DNA of 64,000 bases from Natronococcus pandeyae (GCF_008122205.1 NZ_PHNJ01000002.1:558001-622000), one strand, 5' to 3'; positions 53,555 to 62,428 are shown, numbered from the stretch's first letter. Notes: a model not told the origin generated them from the sequence alone. Translations and numbers: made by a program.

Positions 53555-55213
53555 ATGAACGCAACGCGAACACGCCTGCTCGTCGTCCTCGTCGCGATGG
53601 TGACGATGCTGACCGTCGCGGCGGCCGGCGGTGCCGTTCCGGGAGTGCTCTCGGACGGCTCGACCGGTGTCGAGAACGGCGAGTCGGCCGCTGTCGACCG
53701 CCCGAACGATCCCACTACCGAGGACACTGTTGGCTACGTCGAAGGGTACTGGCACGACGACGAACTCGCCGTCGACGAACGCGACGACGCCGTCGTCGAG
53801 GACGACGAACTCGAGGCGGTCGTCTACCGCTCGATGGCCCGCGTCGAGGAGATTCGCGGACTGACGTTCGACGACGAGGTCCCGGTCGAGGTCATCTCGC
53901 GCGAGGAGTTCCAGGAGCAAAACGACGCGGTCTTCACCGATGTCAACGGCGAGGAACGACTTCAGTCGAACGTCAACAAGGAGGCGCTGTTCGCGGTCGA
54001 TCGGAGTACCGACGCTACCGACGAGCAGGAGGCCCTCTACGGCGGCGCCGTCGACGGCTACTACCAACCGAGCACCAACCAGGTCGTCATCGTCTCCGAC
54101 AATCCGGAGACGCCCGAACTGGACGAGGTCATTCTTGGTCACGAACTGCTCCACGCCCTCCAGGACCAGCATTTTGACCTGTCGAGTTACGATCGGGAGA
54201 CGATCGACCAGGACAACGCCAAGAACGGCCTCATCGAGGGCGACGCCGTCCGGGTCGAGACCGAGTACGAGGAGCGCTGCGCTGCCGAGTGGGACTGTAC
54301 CCTCCCCGACGACGCAGCGATGGAGCCGCCGGAACTCAACTGGGTCCTCTACACGACCGTCTTCCAGCCGTACAACGACGGTCCCGACTACGTCGACCAC
54401 CTGCGCGGAGGGGACGACTGGGACGGCGTCGACGCGGCCTACGACGATCCGCCCGCCAGTAGCTCCGAGGTGATCCGACCCGGCGAGGACCGCACCCCCG
54501 TCGACATCGAGGTCGAGGACCGCTCGAACGACGAGTGGCGCCAGTTCGAGGCTGACGGTGAGGTCGCGAGCGAGACGTACGGCGAGGCGGGGCTGGTCGC
54601 GATGTTCGCCGGGGACGCACACGACCGGAATCAGCCGTCGGTGATAGACAGAGAGGAGTTCTTCGCCGAGGACCTGCAGGGGTACGACTACGATCAGCCG
54701 TACACCGACGGCTGGGCCGGCGACGAACTGGTCACCTACGTCACCGACGAGGCGACCGAGACGGACGATCCGGCCGCCGCAGCCGAACACGCCGGCTACG
54801 TCTGGCAGACCGAGTGGACCTCGAGCGAGGACAGCCAGCAGTTCGTCGACGGCTATCTGCAGTTGCTCGACCTCCACGACGCCGAGGCCGTCGACGGCCA
54901 CCAGGATACCTACGTGATCGACGACGAGTTCCCCGGCGCCTACCACGTCGATCGCGACGGCGAGACGGTGACGATCGTCCGCGCGCCGTCGGTCGACGAA
55001 CTCCCGAACGTCGACGCCGGCGCGGCGCCCGAAGGCGAGGACACGCTCGAGATCGAGGACGCCGATCCGGAGCCGTCCGACGACGATGTCGGAGCAGAGT
55101 CCGACGACGGGAGCGACACGATCCCCGGCTTCGGCGTACCCGTCGCGGTCGCGGTCGTCGCGATTGCGCTGTTCGCGGTTCGCGTTCGGAACGTCGGTCG
55201 GAAGCAGCCCTGA
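53555..55213 (+). CDS. Hvo_1808-type surface metalloprotease-like protein (PGF-CTERM)
   Basis: This 552-residue exported protein has a Sec-type signal (MNATRTRLLVVLVAMVTMLT) and ends with DTIPGFGVPVAVAVVAIALF, a PGF-CTERM-like sorting tail. The zincin motif is GHELLHALQDQHFDL, with a likely third ligand Glu in IEGDAVRVETEYEERC. The family pattern with YRSMARVEEIRGLTFDDEVP and YGGAVDGYYQPS matches what I recall as the Hvo_1808 surface protein family. It is followed 40 bases later by a paralogue with lipoprotein anchoring. Confidence 0.88.
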   Translation: MNATRTRLLVVLVAMVTMLTVAAAGGAVPGVLSDGSTGVENGESAAVDRPNDPTTEDTVGYVEGYWHDDELAVDERDDAVVEDDELEAVVYRSMARVEEIRGLTFDDEVPVEVISREEFQEQNDAVFTDVNGEERLQSNVNKEALFAVDRSTDATDEQEALYGGAVDGYYQPSTNQVVIVSDNPETPELDEVILGHELLHALQDQHFDLSSYDRETIDQDNAKNGLIEGDAVRVETEYEERCAAEWDCTLPDDAAMEPPELNWVLYTTVFQPYNDGPDYVDHLRGGDDWDGVDAAYDDPPASSSEVIRPGEDRTPVDIEVEDRSNDEWRQFEADGEVASETYGEAGLVAMFAGDAHDRNQPSVIDREEFFAEDLQGYDYDQPYTDGWAGDELVTYVTDEATETDDPAAAAEHAGYVWQTEWTSSEDSQQFVDGYLQLLDLHDAEAVDGHQDTYVIDDEFPGAYHVDRDGETVTIVRAPSVDELPNVDAGAAPEGEDTLEIEDADPEPSDDDVGAESDDGSDTIPGFGVPVAVAVVAIALFAVRVRNVGRKQP

Positions 55214-55253
55214 TTCGTAGCTAGTCGACGAACCTTTGCCTTCTCCCTCGAAT

Positions 55254-56822
55254 ATGCCACTGATGCGCCGCCGAGTCGCGCTGTTCGCCGTCGTCGTCCT
55301 CGTCGTGCTGTCGGGGTGTACGCTACCCGCTTCACCCGATCGGTTCGATACCGACCGCGACCTCGGCCATATCGGCGACTACGCCGCCGACGATAGCTTC
55401 GAATTCGACGATCAGGGACACCTCACCGAGGCGCAACTCGAGGCCGTCACGTACCGGTCGATGGCTCGAATCGAGGTTCTCCGCGGGCTGAAGTTCGAGC
55501 ACGACGTCGAGGTCGAGGTGATCAGTCGGGAGGAGTACCGCGAACAGCGTAGCGACCCCTCGAACGCGTCCGCGTTCCGCAACGAACTCTGGCGCGGCGC
55601 GTTCGTCGTCGACGGCGAGACGGACGTCAACCGTGCGCTCGACGATCTCTACGGTGATGCCGTCCAGGGATACTACTCCGACGATCGGATCGTGCTCGTC
55701 GCCGACGACAGCGGCGAGATCCGGATCGATCGAGGGACGCTGGTCCACGAACTGGTCCACGCGCTCCAGGACCAGCATTTCGGTCTCGATCGGGAGGGGA
55801 CCACGATCGACGAGCGACGGGCCGAACTCGGCGTGCTCGAGGGCGAGGCGAACTACGTCCCGCACCTGTACGAGCAGCGCTGCGGTGAGGAGTGGCAGTG
55901 CGTGCCCGACCCCGAGCCGGTGCCGGCCGAGCTCGAGGAGCGCCCGTTCAACCTCGGGCTCTTCCTCTCGATCTACGCGCCGTACGCCGAGGGGCCGTCG
56001 TTCGTCGCTCACCTCCACGAGACCGGCGGCTGGGACGCGGTCGACCGCGCCCACGACGAGCGCCCGGCGAGCACTTCGCAGGTAATCCATCCCGAACTGT
56101 ATCCCGATACCGAGCCGGTCGACGTCGAGATCGAGGACCGCTCGAGCGACGATTGGGAACCGTACACGGACGGGGACGCCGAGCCGCGAACGGAGACGGT
56201 GGGAGAGGCGACGCTGTTCGGAACCCTCTGGGCGAACGGCGTGATCGACCGGTCGCTCACGGACGGCGGGACCGAACTGGCGCCGTACAACTACTCACAT
56301 CCCGCGACCGACGGTTGGGCCGGTGACACGGTTCAGGTGTACCACGACGAGAACAACCAAACGGCCCACGTCTGGGCGCTCGCCTGGGAGAACGAGTCGG
56401 ACGCCGAGACGTTCGCCGAGGCCTACCGGGAACTGCTCGAGGCGAACGACGCCGAACCGGTCGACGACGAGTCCGATCAGGTCGATACCGATGCCGAGAC
56501 GATCGACAACGGCACCGCCGTCTACCGGATCGCCGACGACGATCCCTTCGCCGGCGCTTACCGCGTCACCGTGACGAACGAGACGGTCGAGATCGTCGGC
56601 ACGCCCGGGGTCGACGACCTCGAGGCGGTGCATGGCGCCACCGATATCGAGGCGGACCACGCCAGCGAGGAGCGCCTCGAGACGCTCCATGCCGCCGCTG
56701 ACTTGCGCTCGCTCGAGGCTGCCGGCCTCGCAGAACCGACGACACCGCCGGTGCCGGCGACGCCGGACGGACCGCCGACCAGTTCCGCGCCGTCGGCCGC
56801 GAGCGCGGCCGCAGACGGGTAG
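55254..56822 (+). CDS. Hvo_1808-type surface metalloprotease-like lipoprotein
   Basis: This 522-residue paralogue of the upstream protein has a lipobox (VVVLVVLSGC) in place of PGF-CTERM. The zincin motif is VHELVHALQDQHFGL, the second site LEGEANYVPHLYEQRC, and the family repeat AVTYRSMARIEVLRGLKFEH and YGDAVQGYYSDD is conserved. The C-terminus is a Pro/Thr/Ser/Ala tail. The tandem arrangement suggests a duplication followed by change of anchoring mode. The start could also be the methionine at 55263. Confidence 0.88.
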   Translation: MPLMRRRVALFAVVVLVVLSGCTLPASPDRFDTDRDLGHIGDYAADDSFEFDDQGHLTEAQLEAVTYRSMARIEVLRGLKFEHDVEVEVISREEYREQRSDPSNASAFRNELWRGAFVVDGETDVNRALDDLYGDAVQGYYSDDRIVLVADDSGEIRIDRGTLVHELVHALQDQHFGLDREGTTIDERRAELGVLEGEANYVPHLYEQRCGEEWQCVPDPEPVPAELEERPFNLGLFLSIYAPYAEGPSFVAHLHETGGWDAVDRAHDERPASTSQVIHPELYPDTEPVDVEIEDRSSDDWEPYTDGDAEPRTETVGEATLFGTLWANGVIDRSLTDGGTELAPYNYSHPATDGWAGDTVQVYHDENNQTAHVWALAWENESDAETFAEAYRELLEANDAEPVDDESDQVDTDAETIDNGTAVYRIADDDPFAGAYRVTVTNETVEIVGTPGVDDLEAVHGATDIEADHASEERLETLHAAADLRSLEAAGLAEPTTPPVPATPDGPPTSSAPSAASAAADG

Positions 56823-56852
56823 CTTATTTGGCCCCCGACAAAAACCGACGGT

Positions 56853-58055
56853 ATGACGAACCCGTTCGGAACCGTCTCGTCCGAGGCGATCCTCGAGGGG
56901 ACCGCGACGGACGCCTACTTCGAGCGCACGCACACGACGCTCGAGCACGCGGGCAAGGACCCCCACGTGGTCGCCGAGGTGACCGCCGATCAGTTCCCGA
57001 CCGGCTCCTTCGACGTCTTCACCGGCGTCGAGGACATCGCGACGCTGTTCGAGGGACGAGACGTCGACGTCGACGCGCTTCCCGATGGCCAACTGTTCGA
57101 CGGCGGCCCCGTCATGCGGATCGAAGGCTCGTACCTCGAGTTCGCCGAACTCGAGACCTCCTTGCTCGGCTTCCTCTCTCAGCCGAGTGGCTTCGCGACG
57201 GCCGCACTCGAGGCGCGACTCGCGGCCCCCGACTCGACGGTCCTCTCGTTCGGGGCACGCCACGTTCATCCCGCGATCACGGCGACGGTCGAGCGCGCGG
57301 CGCTGCTCGCCGGCCTCGACGGCTTCTCGCACGTCGCCGCGGGCGAAATTCTGGGCCGAGAGCCCGGCGGGACGATGCCCCACGCGCTCATGTTCTGTTT
57401 CGGCGAAGGGAACCAGCCCGAAGCCTGGCGAGCGTTCGACGAAGCGGTCCCCGAGGACGTTCCGCGGATCGCGCTCGTCGACACCTTCTGGGACGAGAAG
57501 AGCGAGAGCCTGCTGGCCGCCGAGACGCTCGGCGACGATCTCGACGGCGTCCGCATCGACACCACGAGCTCCCGTCGCGGCGACTTCCGTCACATCATCC
57601 GCGAGGTACGCTGGGAACTCGACGCTCGCGGCCACGAGGACGTCGACATCTTCTGTAGCGGCGGGCTCGGCCCCGACACCATCCGGAACCTGCGCGACGT
57701 CGCGGAGGGGTTCGGCGTCGGCAGCCACATCACCGAGGCCGACTCGATCGACTTCAGCCTCGACATCGTCGAGATCAGCGAGGGATCGGACGATTCCTCG
57801 AGCAGCCGGACGCAGTCCGGCGACGAGGGCGAACCGATCTCCAAGCGCGGCAAGCTCTCGGGCGCAAAAGAGGTGTACCGAACGGCAGACGGCGGCCACC
57901 ACGTCGCGCTCGCGGACCGAGACGGTCCCGACGACGGCGAGGCGCTGCTCGAGCCGCTGGTGCGAGACGGCGAGATCGTTCGCGAGTTCGACCTCGAGGC
58001 CGCGAGCGAGCGGTGTCTGGCGGACGCCGAGGCGGTCGGGTTCGGCGAGGACTAA
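56853..58055 (+). CDS. pncB: Nicotinate phosphoribosyltransferase
   Basis: This 400-residue enzyme converts nicotinate and PRPP to nicotinate mononucleotide in NAD salvage. GTATDAYFERTHTTLEHAGK opens the protein, LSFGARHVHPAI carries the histidine region, and FCSGGLGPDTIRNLRDVAEG is in the phosphate-binding part. HYDR-type features are replaced by GVGSHITEADSIDFSLDIVE, typical of the archaeal group. An acidic Ser-rich insertion (about 308-325) is a halophile addition. The ATG follows a TATTTGG-like promoter region closely. Confidence 0.93.
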   Translation: MTNPFGTVSSEAILEGTATDAYFERTHTTLEHAGKDPHVVAEVTADQFPTGSFDVFTGVEDIATLFEGRDVDVDALPDGQLFDGGPVMRIEGSYLEFAELETSLLGFLSQPSGFATAALEARLAAPDSTVLSFGARHVHPAITATVERAALLAGLDGFSHVAAGEILGREPGGTMPHALMFCFGEGNQPEAWRAFDEAVPEDVPRIALVDTFWDEKSESLLAAETLGDDLDGVRIDTTSSRRGDFRHIIREVRWELDARGHEDVDIFCSGGLGPDTIRNLRDVAEGFGVGSHITEADSIDFSLDIVEISEGSDDSSSSRTQSGDEGEPISKRGKLSGAKEVYRTADGGHHVALADRDGPDDGEALLEPLVRDGEIVREFDLEAASERCLADAEAVGFGED

Positions 58056-58235
58056 TCTGGCACTGGATACCCGGCAAGAACGGTTCGATCGCTTGACTGA
58101 TCAGTGTGCCCGTATTTCGTCCGGAGCCGACCCATTCGTCGACCGAACTCGCGAACCGATTTTTTGAGAAGTGTTGCGGCAATCGCTCCGGTAACCGGCA
58201 GTGGTGCCGTCACCACGACCGTTCTGCTCCCGTGG

Positions 58236-58835
58236 TCAGAGCTCTTCGATGCTGCCGTCGGCTTCTCGCTCGCGGAAGACCTGGCCCTCGAACAGCGTGA
58301 CGACGACGTCATCGTTCTGCCATGCTCCCGGGGCGAGCTTCGCCTTCCGGCAGGTTCGATCGAGATATTCGCGTGCGCTCCAGCCGTTCTGGACGGGGAC
58401 GGTCGGGTAGAGCCACCCGCCCTCGCCGCCGTCGATGGCGACGCCGTGAGTTCCCAGTTCGAGATCCGCCAGCGGATCGTCGGTGAGCACGACGTTCTTG
58501 ACCCCACAGACTGAAACGGTAAGATTCTGCAACTCCGACGGGCTGATCTCGGAGCCACACGAGTCCTCGCTCGCGGCTTCGATCGCTGCGTCGACGATCA
58601 CGTGCCCGAACTGTTTGTCCGAGCGATAGCCGCCGGCACAGCCGCGCAGGCTGCCGCGACCGCGGGTGGACTCGAGGCGAACGAACGCCCCGGTCCGCTC
58701 GTAGAACGCTTCCCGCATGCTGCCCGGCTGTTCTCGTTGTCCGTGTTGCACGTAGGATTCGACGGATTCGCGCGCGAGTTCGACAGCGCGCACTCCGTCT
58801 TCGTAGGAAAGGTCGACGCCGTGTCGCTGGGACAT
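58236..58835 (-). CDS. AMMECR1-domain protein
   Basis: This 199-residue single-domain protein is of the AMMECR1/TIGR00296 type. Motifs are STRGRGSLRGCAGGYRSDKQ (the LRGCIG signature with Ala), VCGVKNVVLTDDP, THGVAIDGGEGGWLYPTVPV and WSAREYLDRTCRKAKLAPGA. The biochemical role is unsettled in the field; a nucleic-acid or radical-SAM-coupled function has been suggested for relatives. A start four residues earlier is possible. It is divergent from the RNase P RNA gene. Confidence 0.9.
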   Translation of the reverse strand: MSQRHGVDLSYEDGVRAVELARESVESYVQHGQREQPGSMREAFYERTGAFVRLESTRGRGSLRGCAGGYRSDKQFGHVIVDAAIEAASEDSCGSEISPSELQNLTVSVCGVKNVVLTDDPLADLELGTHGVAIDGGEGGWLYPTVPVQNGWSAREYLDRTCRKAKLAPGAWQNDDVVVTLFEGQVFREREADGSIEEL

Positions 58836-58931
58836 ACAGATGCACATAGTGATTCTCTTCCTAAAGCGCTTCCATTCGTTCCGAGGTGACGAGTCCCGGC
58901 GACCGCGGGACTTATTCGGCTTCCGCTCGTA

Positions 58932-59503
58932 CAGTAAACTGGGAGAGAGAGCCTGGCTGCCGCGATGGTCGCGCCGGCGACGGCGGGACCACCACGACGT
59001 TGGCCACCCTTCCGGGTTGCCCAACGCACCTCACGTGACCCATCCCTTCGGGATGCGTCACGCTCCTAACGTGGCCCATCTCTCCGAGATGCGCCACGCT
59101 CGCGAGGAAAGTCCCCCCACCTGTTCGGGCAGGTGACCGGACGCAAGTCCGGAGCGGGAGACCGCTGGCTCTGGAACAGAAACGACACGTCTCGGCCCGA
59201 CCGATGATGCGCGCGAACCCGACCGAGAGGAAGGGGAGTTGACCCGCTGAGGATTGCGGTTGTGAAACCGTGGTTCGAATCCACGGACCGTGTGCGCGGT
59301 TCGACGTGCCTTCGGCACGAGAATCGCGAGTCACGGTCGACCGCACACGGACGGCCGAGGATCGATGGAACGGCGAACCCTCACCGGTGCAAGTCCGCGC
59401 CGTGGTAGCCCGAACGCCCCGCGGCTTCGCCGCGGACGGCGCGGACGCTCAGCCGAATGCCGGGACGAACAGAAGGGGGCTTACTCCTCTCACCCAGTTT
59501 TCG
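58932..59503 (+). ncRNA. rnpB: RNase P RNA with 5' insert
   Basis: This is the catalytic RNA of RNase P, which matures tRNA 5' ends. CR-I is GAGGAAAGUCCCCCC near 59104. The archaeal signature GGAACAGAAACGACACGUC is near 59174, CR-IV-like GUGCAAGUCC near 59387, and CR-V GAACAGAAGGGGGCUUAC ends at 59483. P4 forms from GUCCCCC and GGGGGCUUAC. A terminal helix P1 can form from AAACUGGGAGAGAG (58936-58949) with CUCUCACCCAGUUU (59487-59500), which sets the ends. The 565-nt length is long because three 36-nt hairpin repeats are inserted before CR-I. Confidence 0.9.
58997..59104 (+). repeat. Three tandem 36-nt hairpin repeats inside RNase P RNA
   Basis: Units start at 58997, 59033 and 59069 with exact 36-base period. 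Each folds into a hairpin whose outer stems are CGUUGG/CCAACG, CGUGAC/GUCACG and CGUGGC/GCCACG. The inner stems are CCACCC/GGGUUG, CAUCCC/GGGAUG and CAUCUC/GAGAUG. Sequence differences between units preserve pairing (compensatory changes), so structure is maintained. They lie between the P2 5' strand and CR-I, in the P3 position of standard models. Confidence 0.85.
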
Positions 59504-59562
59504 TACTCGAGTGGCGACGCTAGTTTTAACGAAGATAATCTAGAGCGACGGGTTCTCGAGTC

Positions 59563-60456
59563 TCACTCGAACCCGGCGACGATCTGGGGTACACAGCCCA
59601 CCTCGGGTTTCGCGTAGTCGCAGTGGTCGTCGACCTCGTCGGTTACGTCCACGTCGGTGTAGTTCTCCGGCACCGAACCGCTGTCGTCGGTGACCCAGCC
59701 GCCGTCGCAGTCGGCACCGCCACAGCCGATACCGCTCGCGAGCGATTGGAGGTCGTAGCCGTAACAGACGTTGTCGTCGTTCTCGGAGTGGTAGTTGTAG
59801 ACCGCCTCGGCACCGTTGTCGATGCCGTAGGCGTACTGCCCGTCCGTACAGACCGAATCGTCGTCCGCGGCGGTGCCGACCAGCGCGACGGTGTCGACGG
59901 TCGCCTCGCCGCCGAGCGCCGTGAGCGTCTCGAGACAGAGCCGACCGCCGAGGGAGTGGCCGACCAACCGAACCGTCCGCTCCTCGAGAGCCACCCGATC
60001 GGACGCGAGCCACGACGCGAGCCGCTGGCCCGCCGTTTCGGTCCTGCTCTCGGCGCGCCAGTAGTTGCGCGTGTCCGCCTCCCAGGACGCCGCGACCACT
60101 GGCACGTCGTACTCGGTCTCCTCGAGCGCCTGTTCGAGGGTGTAGGCCTGGTCGGTACTGGTCTCGAGGCCGAGCCAGCCGTGGACGTAGACGACGAGTT
60201 CGGATTCGTCCTCGACGTCATCGAAATTCGACGCCATCGGATTCCCGCCCGTGAGGTCGATCTCCGGATACTCCGCGGGCGCGGCCAGCCAGTCGTCGCA
60301 GCCGGTGAACCCGGCCGCCGAGGCCGAGCCGGTTATACCGCCGAGTCCCGCCCCGCCGACCGCTGCTCCCGCCGCCGAACCCAGGACGCGCCGTCGGCTG
60401 AGCGCAGTCGATTCCGCGTCGTCCTCTCCGTCTCCGTGACCTGACTGTTCGCTCAC
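59563..60456 (-). CDS. Tat-exported alpha/beta hydrolase (lipase-like)
   Basis: This 297-residue protein has a twin-arginine signal (SRRRVLGSAAGAAVGG) and an alpha/beta-hydrolase core. ELVVYVHGWLGLETS supplies the oxyanion strand and RLVGHSLGGRLCLETL the nucleophile S168. A late aspartate and histidine in the cysteine-rich C-terminal region complete a probable triad. The C-terminus has paired cysteines (CYGYDLQ, CGGADC, CDYAK, VGCVPQ), consistent with extracellular disulfides. Substrate is probably a lipid or ester, but this is not shown. Confidence 0.88.
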   Translation of the reverse strand: MSEQSGHGDGEDDAESTALSRRRVLGSAAGAAVGGAGLGGITGSASAAGFTGCDDWLAAPAEYPEIDLTGGNPMASNFDDVEDESELVVYVHGWLGLETSTDQAYTLEQALEETEYDVPVVAASWEADTRNYWRAESRTETAGQRLASWLASDRVALEERTVRLVGHSLGGRLCLETLTALGGEATVDTVALVGTAADDDSVCTDGQYAYGIDNGAEAVYNYHSENDDNVCYGYDLQSLASGIGCGGADCDGGWVTDDSGSVPENYTDVDVTDEVDDHCDYAKPEVGCVPQIVAGFE

Positions 60457-60508
60457 GCCACGACTGGGGCGTCGAGAGGGGTAGTCCCCGTGCAGGCAGC
60501 TTCCGGTC

Positions 60509-61714
60509 CTACGAGAGCACGAGCAACTCCGCGGTACCGTCGCCCTCGAACCGGCCGACGTTCGTCGTCGTGAACAGCTTCCCGTCGGCCGCGGTCACGT
60601 AGTTAACGTCGCCCGCCTCCTCGCGGTCGAACCGCTGTCCGCCGACTCGGAACGAGCGAACGCCGTAGCCGCCACCGACGTCGAACGCCCGGAGCCGATC
60701 GCCGCCGACGTACACCGTGTCGCCGACGACGATCGGTGGGTTCCGGGAACTGTGTCCGATATCGGCGCGCCAGAGATTATCCCCGTCGTTCGCGTCGAGC
60801 GCGTGCAGCGTCGAACCCGAGCGAGCGAGGACGGTCCGGTGACCGATCGCGAGCCCGTCGTTTCCGAACGCGCGGAGCTCCGCCCGCCACTCGCGTTTCC
60901 CGCTGATGTCGAAGTAGACGACCGAGCCGTCACCGCCCGCGACCGCGACGCCGTGTCCGACCCGGCGGTCGTCGGACGTGAGGACGATCGGTGCACTTGA
61001 GATGCCCGCCTCGATCGTCCGTCGCCACTCGACGCGGCCTTCCCACCGGTTGATCCGGTACAGTTCGCCGCCCCCCGTCGCGACGAACAGCCAATCGGCG
61101 TACTTCGCGATCGCATACTGTGCGATCCCGAGCAATTCCTGAACCCACAGTTCCTCGCCGCTCTCCGCGTCGAGCGCGTGGACGGCGTTACCGCCAGCCA
61201 CGTACACCCGCCCGTCCTCTGTGTCCGTTACAGTGAGGGCGCTCTCGCTGATGATCCGCTCGAGTTCGAACGTCCAGTCGACCTCGCCCGTCTCGAGGTC
61301 TCGAGCCGCCAGCACCCGGCGTTCGGGGACGTAGGCCGTGCCGTCGAACACCGTCGGCGAACCGCTGTAGGAGTAGACGTCGTTCTCGGGGTCGATCGAC
61401 CAGCGTCGTTCCCTCGTCCCTCTGTCGAACGCGACGATATCGCGTCCCGTGTTCACGAGGATGATGTCGTCGACCACGATCGGTTCGCCGGTCGCCATGG
61501 ACGACTCGAGGTCGACCGCCCACTCGATGTCCGGATCGTCCCGTGGTGCTGCGCCGTCGGAAATGGTTCTCGAGTTCCGGAGGTCTGCACCGACGGTGGG
61601 CCACGCGTAGTCGTCGTCAGTTCCCGGCTCGTCGGTACGACTGCCGAGACAGCCGGCGATTGCCGCGGTACTCGTGGCGCCGATACCGAGGAGGAGCTTC
61701 CGTCTGGAGGGCAT
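60509..61714 (-). CDS. PQQ-like beta-propeller lipoprotein
   Basis: This 401-residue lipoprotein (SRRKLLLGIGATSTAAIAGC, Tat-like with lipobox) is made of propeller blades such as DIVAFDRGTRERRWSIDPEN, RVLAARDLETGEVDWTFELE and NAVHALDAESGEELWVQELL. It is probably a surface binding or assembly protein. It is related in fold to the 33600-34919 product but has lipid instead of signal-only anchoring. It lies 52 bases upstream of the hydrolase gene on the same strand and could be cotranscribed. Confidence 0.88.
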   Translation of the reverse strand: MPSRRKLLLGIGATSTAAIAGCLGSRTDEPGTDDDYAWPTVGADLRNSRTISDGAAPRDDPDIEWAVDLESSMATGEPIVVDDIILVNTGRDIVAFDRGTRERRWSIDPENDVYSYSGSPTVFDGTAYVPERRVLAARDLETGEVDWTFELERIISESALTVTDTEDGRVYVAGGNAVHALDAESGEELWVQELLGIAQYAIAKYADWLFVATGGGELYRINRWEGRVEWRRTIEAGISSAPIVLTSDDRRVGHGVAVAGGDGSVVYFDISGKREWRAELRAFGNDGLAIGHRTVLARSGSTLHALDANDGDNLWRADIGHSSRNPPIVVGDTVYVGGDRLRAFDVGGGYGVRSFRVGGQRFDREEAGDVNYVTAADGKLFTTTNVGRFEGDGTAELLVLS

Positions 61715-61949
61715 TCAGTCCGAATCGTTGACGTGTCGAGATGAGTTTTGTGCTTCGGAGATGTAATCAAATTCCTGACTCGAAACCGGAGGGCCGTCAG
61801 TAGCTCAGAAACCACGACCGCCGCTATCGACCAGTTCAGCCGACTCCCCGGAGTCACGACTCGTCGCTCGACCGGTGTTGAAACCGTGGCGACGTGCGTG
61901 AGGACACCGGGCTCGAGGTTCTCAACACGGTACCCAATCCGACGTAAAA

Positions 61950-62025
61950 GCGTCCTGACGGAGTCTAACGCGAACGAAGTGAGCGTAAGGCACGGACGAC
62001 GCTTGCGTCGTCCGGAGATTTGAAC
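61950..62025. repeat. tRNA-Arg 3'-end copy split by a 49-base insertion
   Basis: GCGTCCTGACGGAG (61950-61963) and CGGAGATTTGAAC (62013-62025) together reproduce the 3' part of the tRNA-Arg gene at 62258-62279. They are separated by 49 bases beginning TCTAACGCGAACG and including the hairpin GACGACGCTTGCGTCGTC. The five bases CGGAG are present on both sides, as if duplicated by insertion of a small mobile sequence. Confidence 0.7.
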
Positions 62026-62156
62026 ACGCCGAGACGGTCCGGGCGTGCGGCGCTTCGCGCCGTTCCGGACTGCGACTTCCCTGCTAAAATCTCCGCGTTG
62101 GAGTTTCCTGCAGCACGTACTGCTCGCTACGCTCGCAGTGTTGTGCTGAAGAGAAA

Positions 62157-62217
62157 CGTCCTGACGGAGTCTTACGCGAGCGTCAGCGAGCGTAAGGCAC
62201 GTCAGGACCGAACGCAA
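62157..62217. repeat. Second copy of tRNA 3' fragment with mini-repeat
   Basis: CGTCCTGACGGAGTCT (62157-62172) is another copy of the tRNA-Arg 3' end. It is followed by TACGCGAGCGTCAGCGAGCG and TAAGGCAC, close to the insert in the first copy. CGTCCTGAC pairs with the trailing GTCAGGAC and CTTACGC with GCGTAAG, so the unit is a large hairpin. Confidence 0.7.
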
Positions 62218-62258
62218 GAGCGAGTGCTGAACAACGTGAAGCACTCGCGATAAGTGAG

Positions 62259-62331
62259 CGTCCTGACGGAGATTTGAACTCCGGTCCCTGGCTCCGCAAG
62301 CCAAGAGGATAGTCCACTACCCTACCAGGAC
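62259..62331 (-). tRNA. tRNA-Arg (anticodon GCG)
   Basis: This 73-nt cloverleaf starts GTCCTGG and ends TCAGGAC plus discriminator G, with a G-T pair closing the acceptor stem. The anticodon stem TTGGC/GCCAG encloses the loop TTGCGGA with anticodon GCG, which reads CGC and CGU. The T-arm CGGAG-TTCAAAT-CTCCG is normal. No intron and no encoded CCA. A TATA-like CTTTAATG lies about 25 bases upstream on the minus strand. Confidence 0.93.
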
Positions 62332-62428
62332 TCATCTCATCGTACCGCCGTCGACATTAAAGCCCTTTCGAAACCCGCCCGCCAGCCGGCGATTCTGGCG
62401 TGTGATTGTCACTCGAGCCGTCCGCGAA

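Larger units (their letters stand above)
61715..62258. other. Intergenic region with tRNA fragments and hairpins
   Basis: These 544 bases between the propeller lipoprotein and tRNA-Arg contain no convincing gene. The distal half holds repeats derived from the tRNA 3' end together with hairpins such as GGACGACGCTTGCGTCGTCC and CTTACGC/GCGTAAG. It looks like a graveyard of insertions next to the tRNA. Confidence 0.6.

Noticed and set aside
58981-59104. CRISPR-like array suggested by regular 36-base spacing
   Set aside because: Only three units are present and the units are contiguous without spacers. They are hairpins within the RNase P RNA, and no cas gene is near.
59221-59295. Possible tRNA-His suggested by TTGTGAA and a perfect T-arm CCGTGGTTCGAATCCACGG
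   Set aside because: No acceptor stem partner lies upstream, and the anticodon-like stem does not pair properly. The bases after the T-arm pair instead with a downstream strand (GACCGTG with CACGGTC). The arm lies inside the RNase P RNA and is one of its helices.
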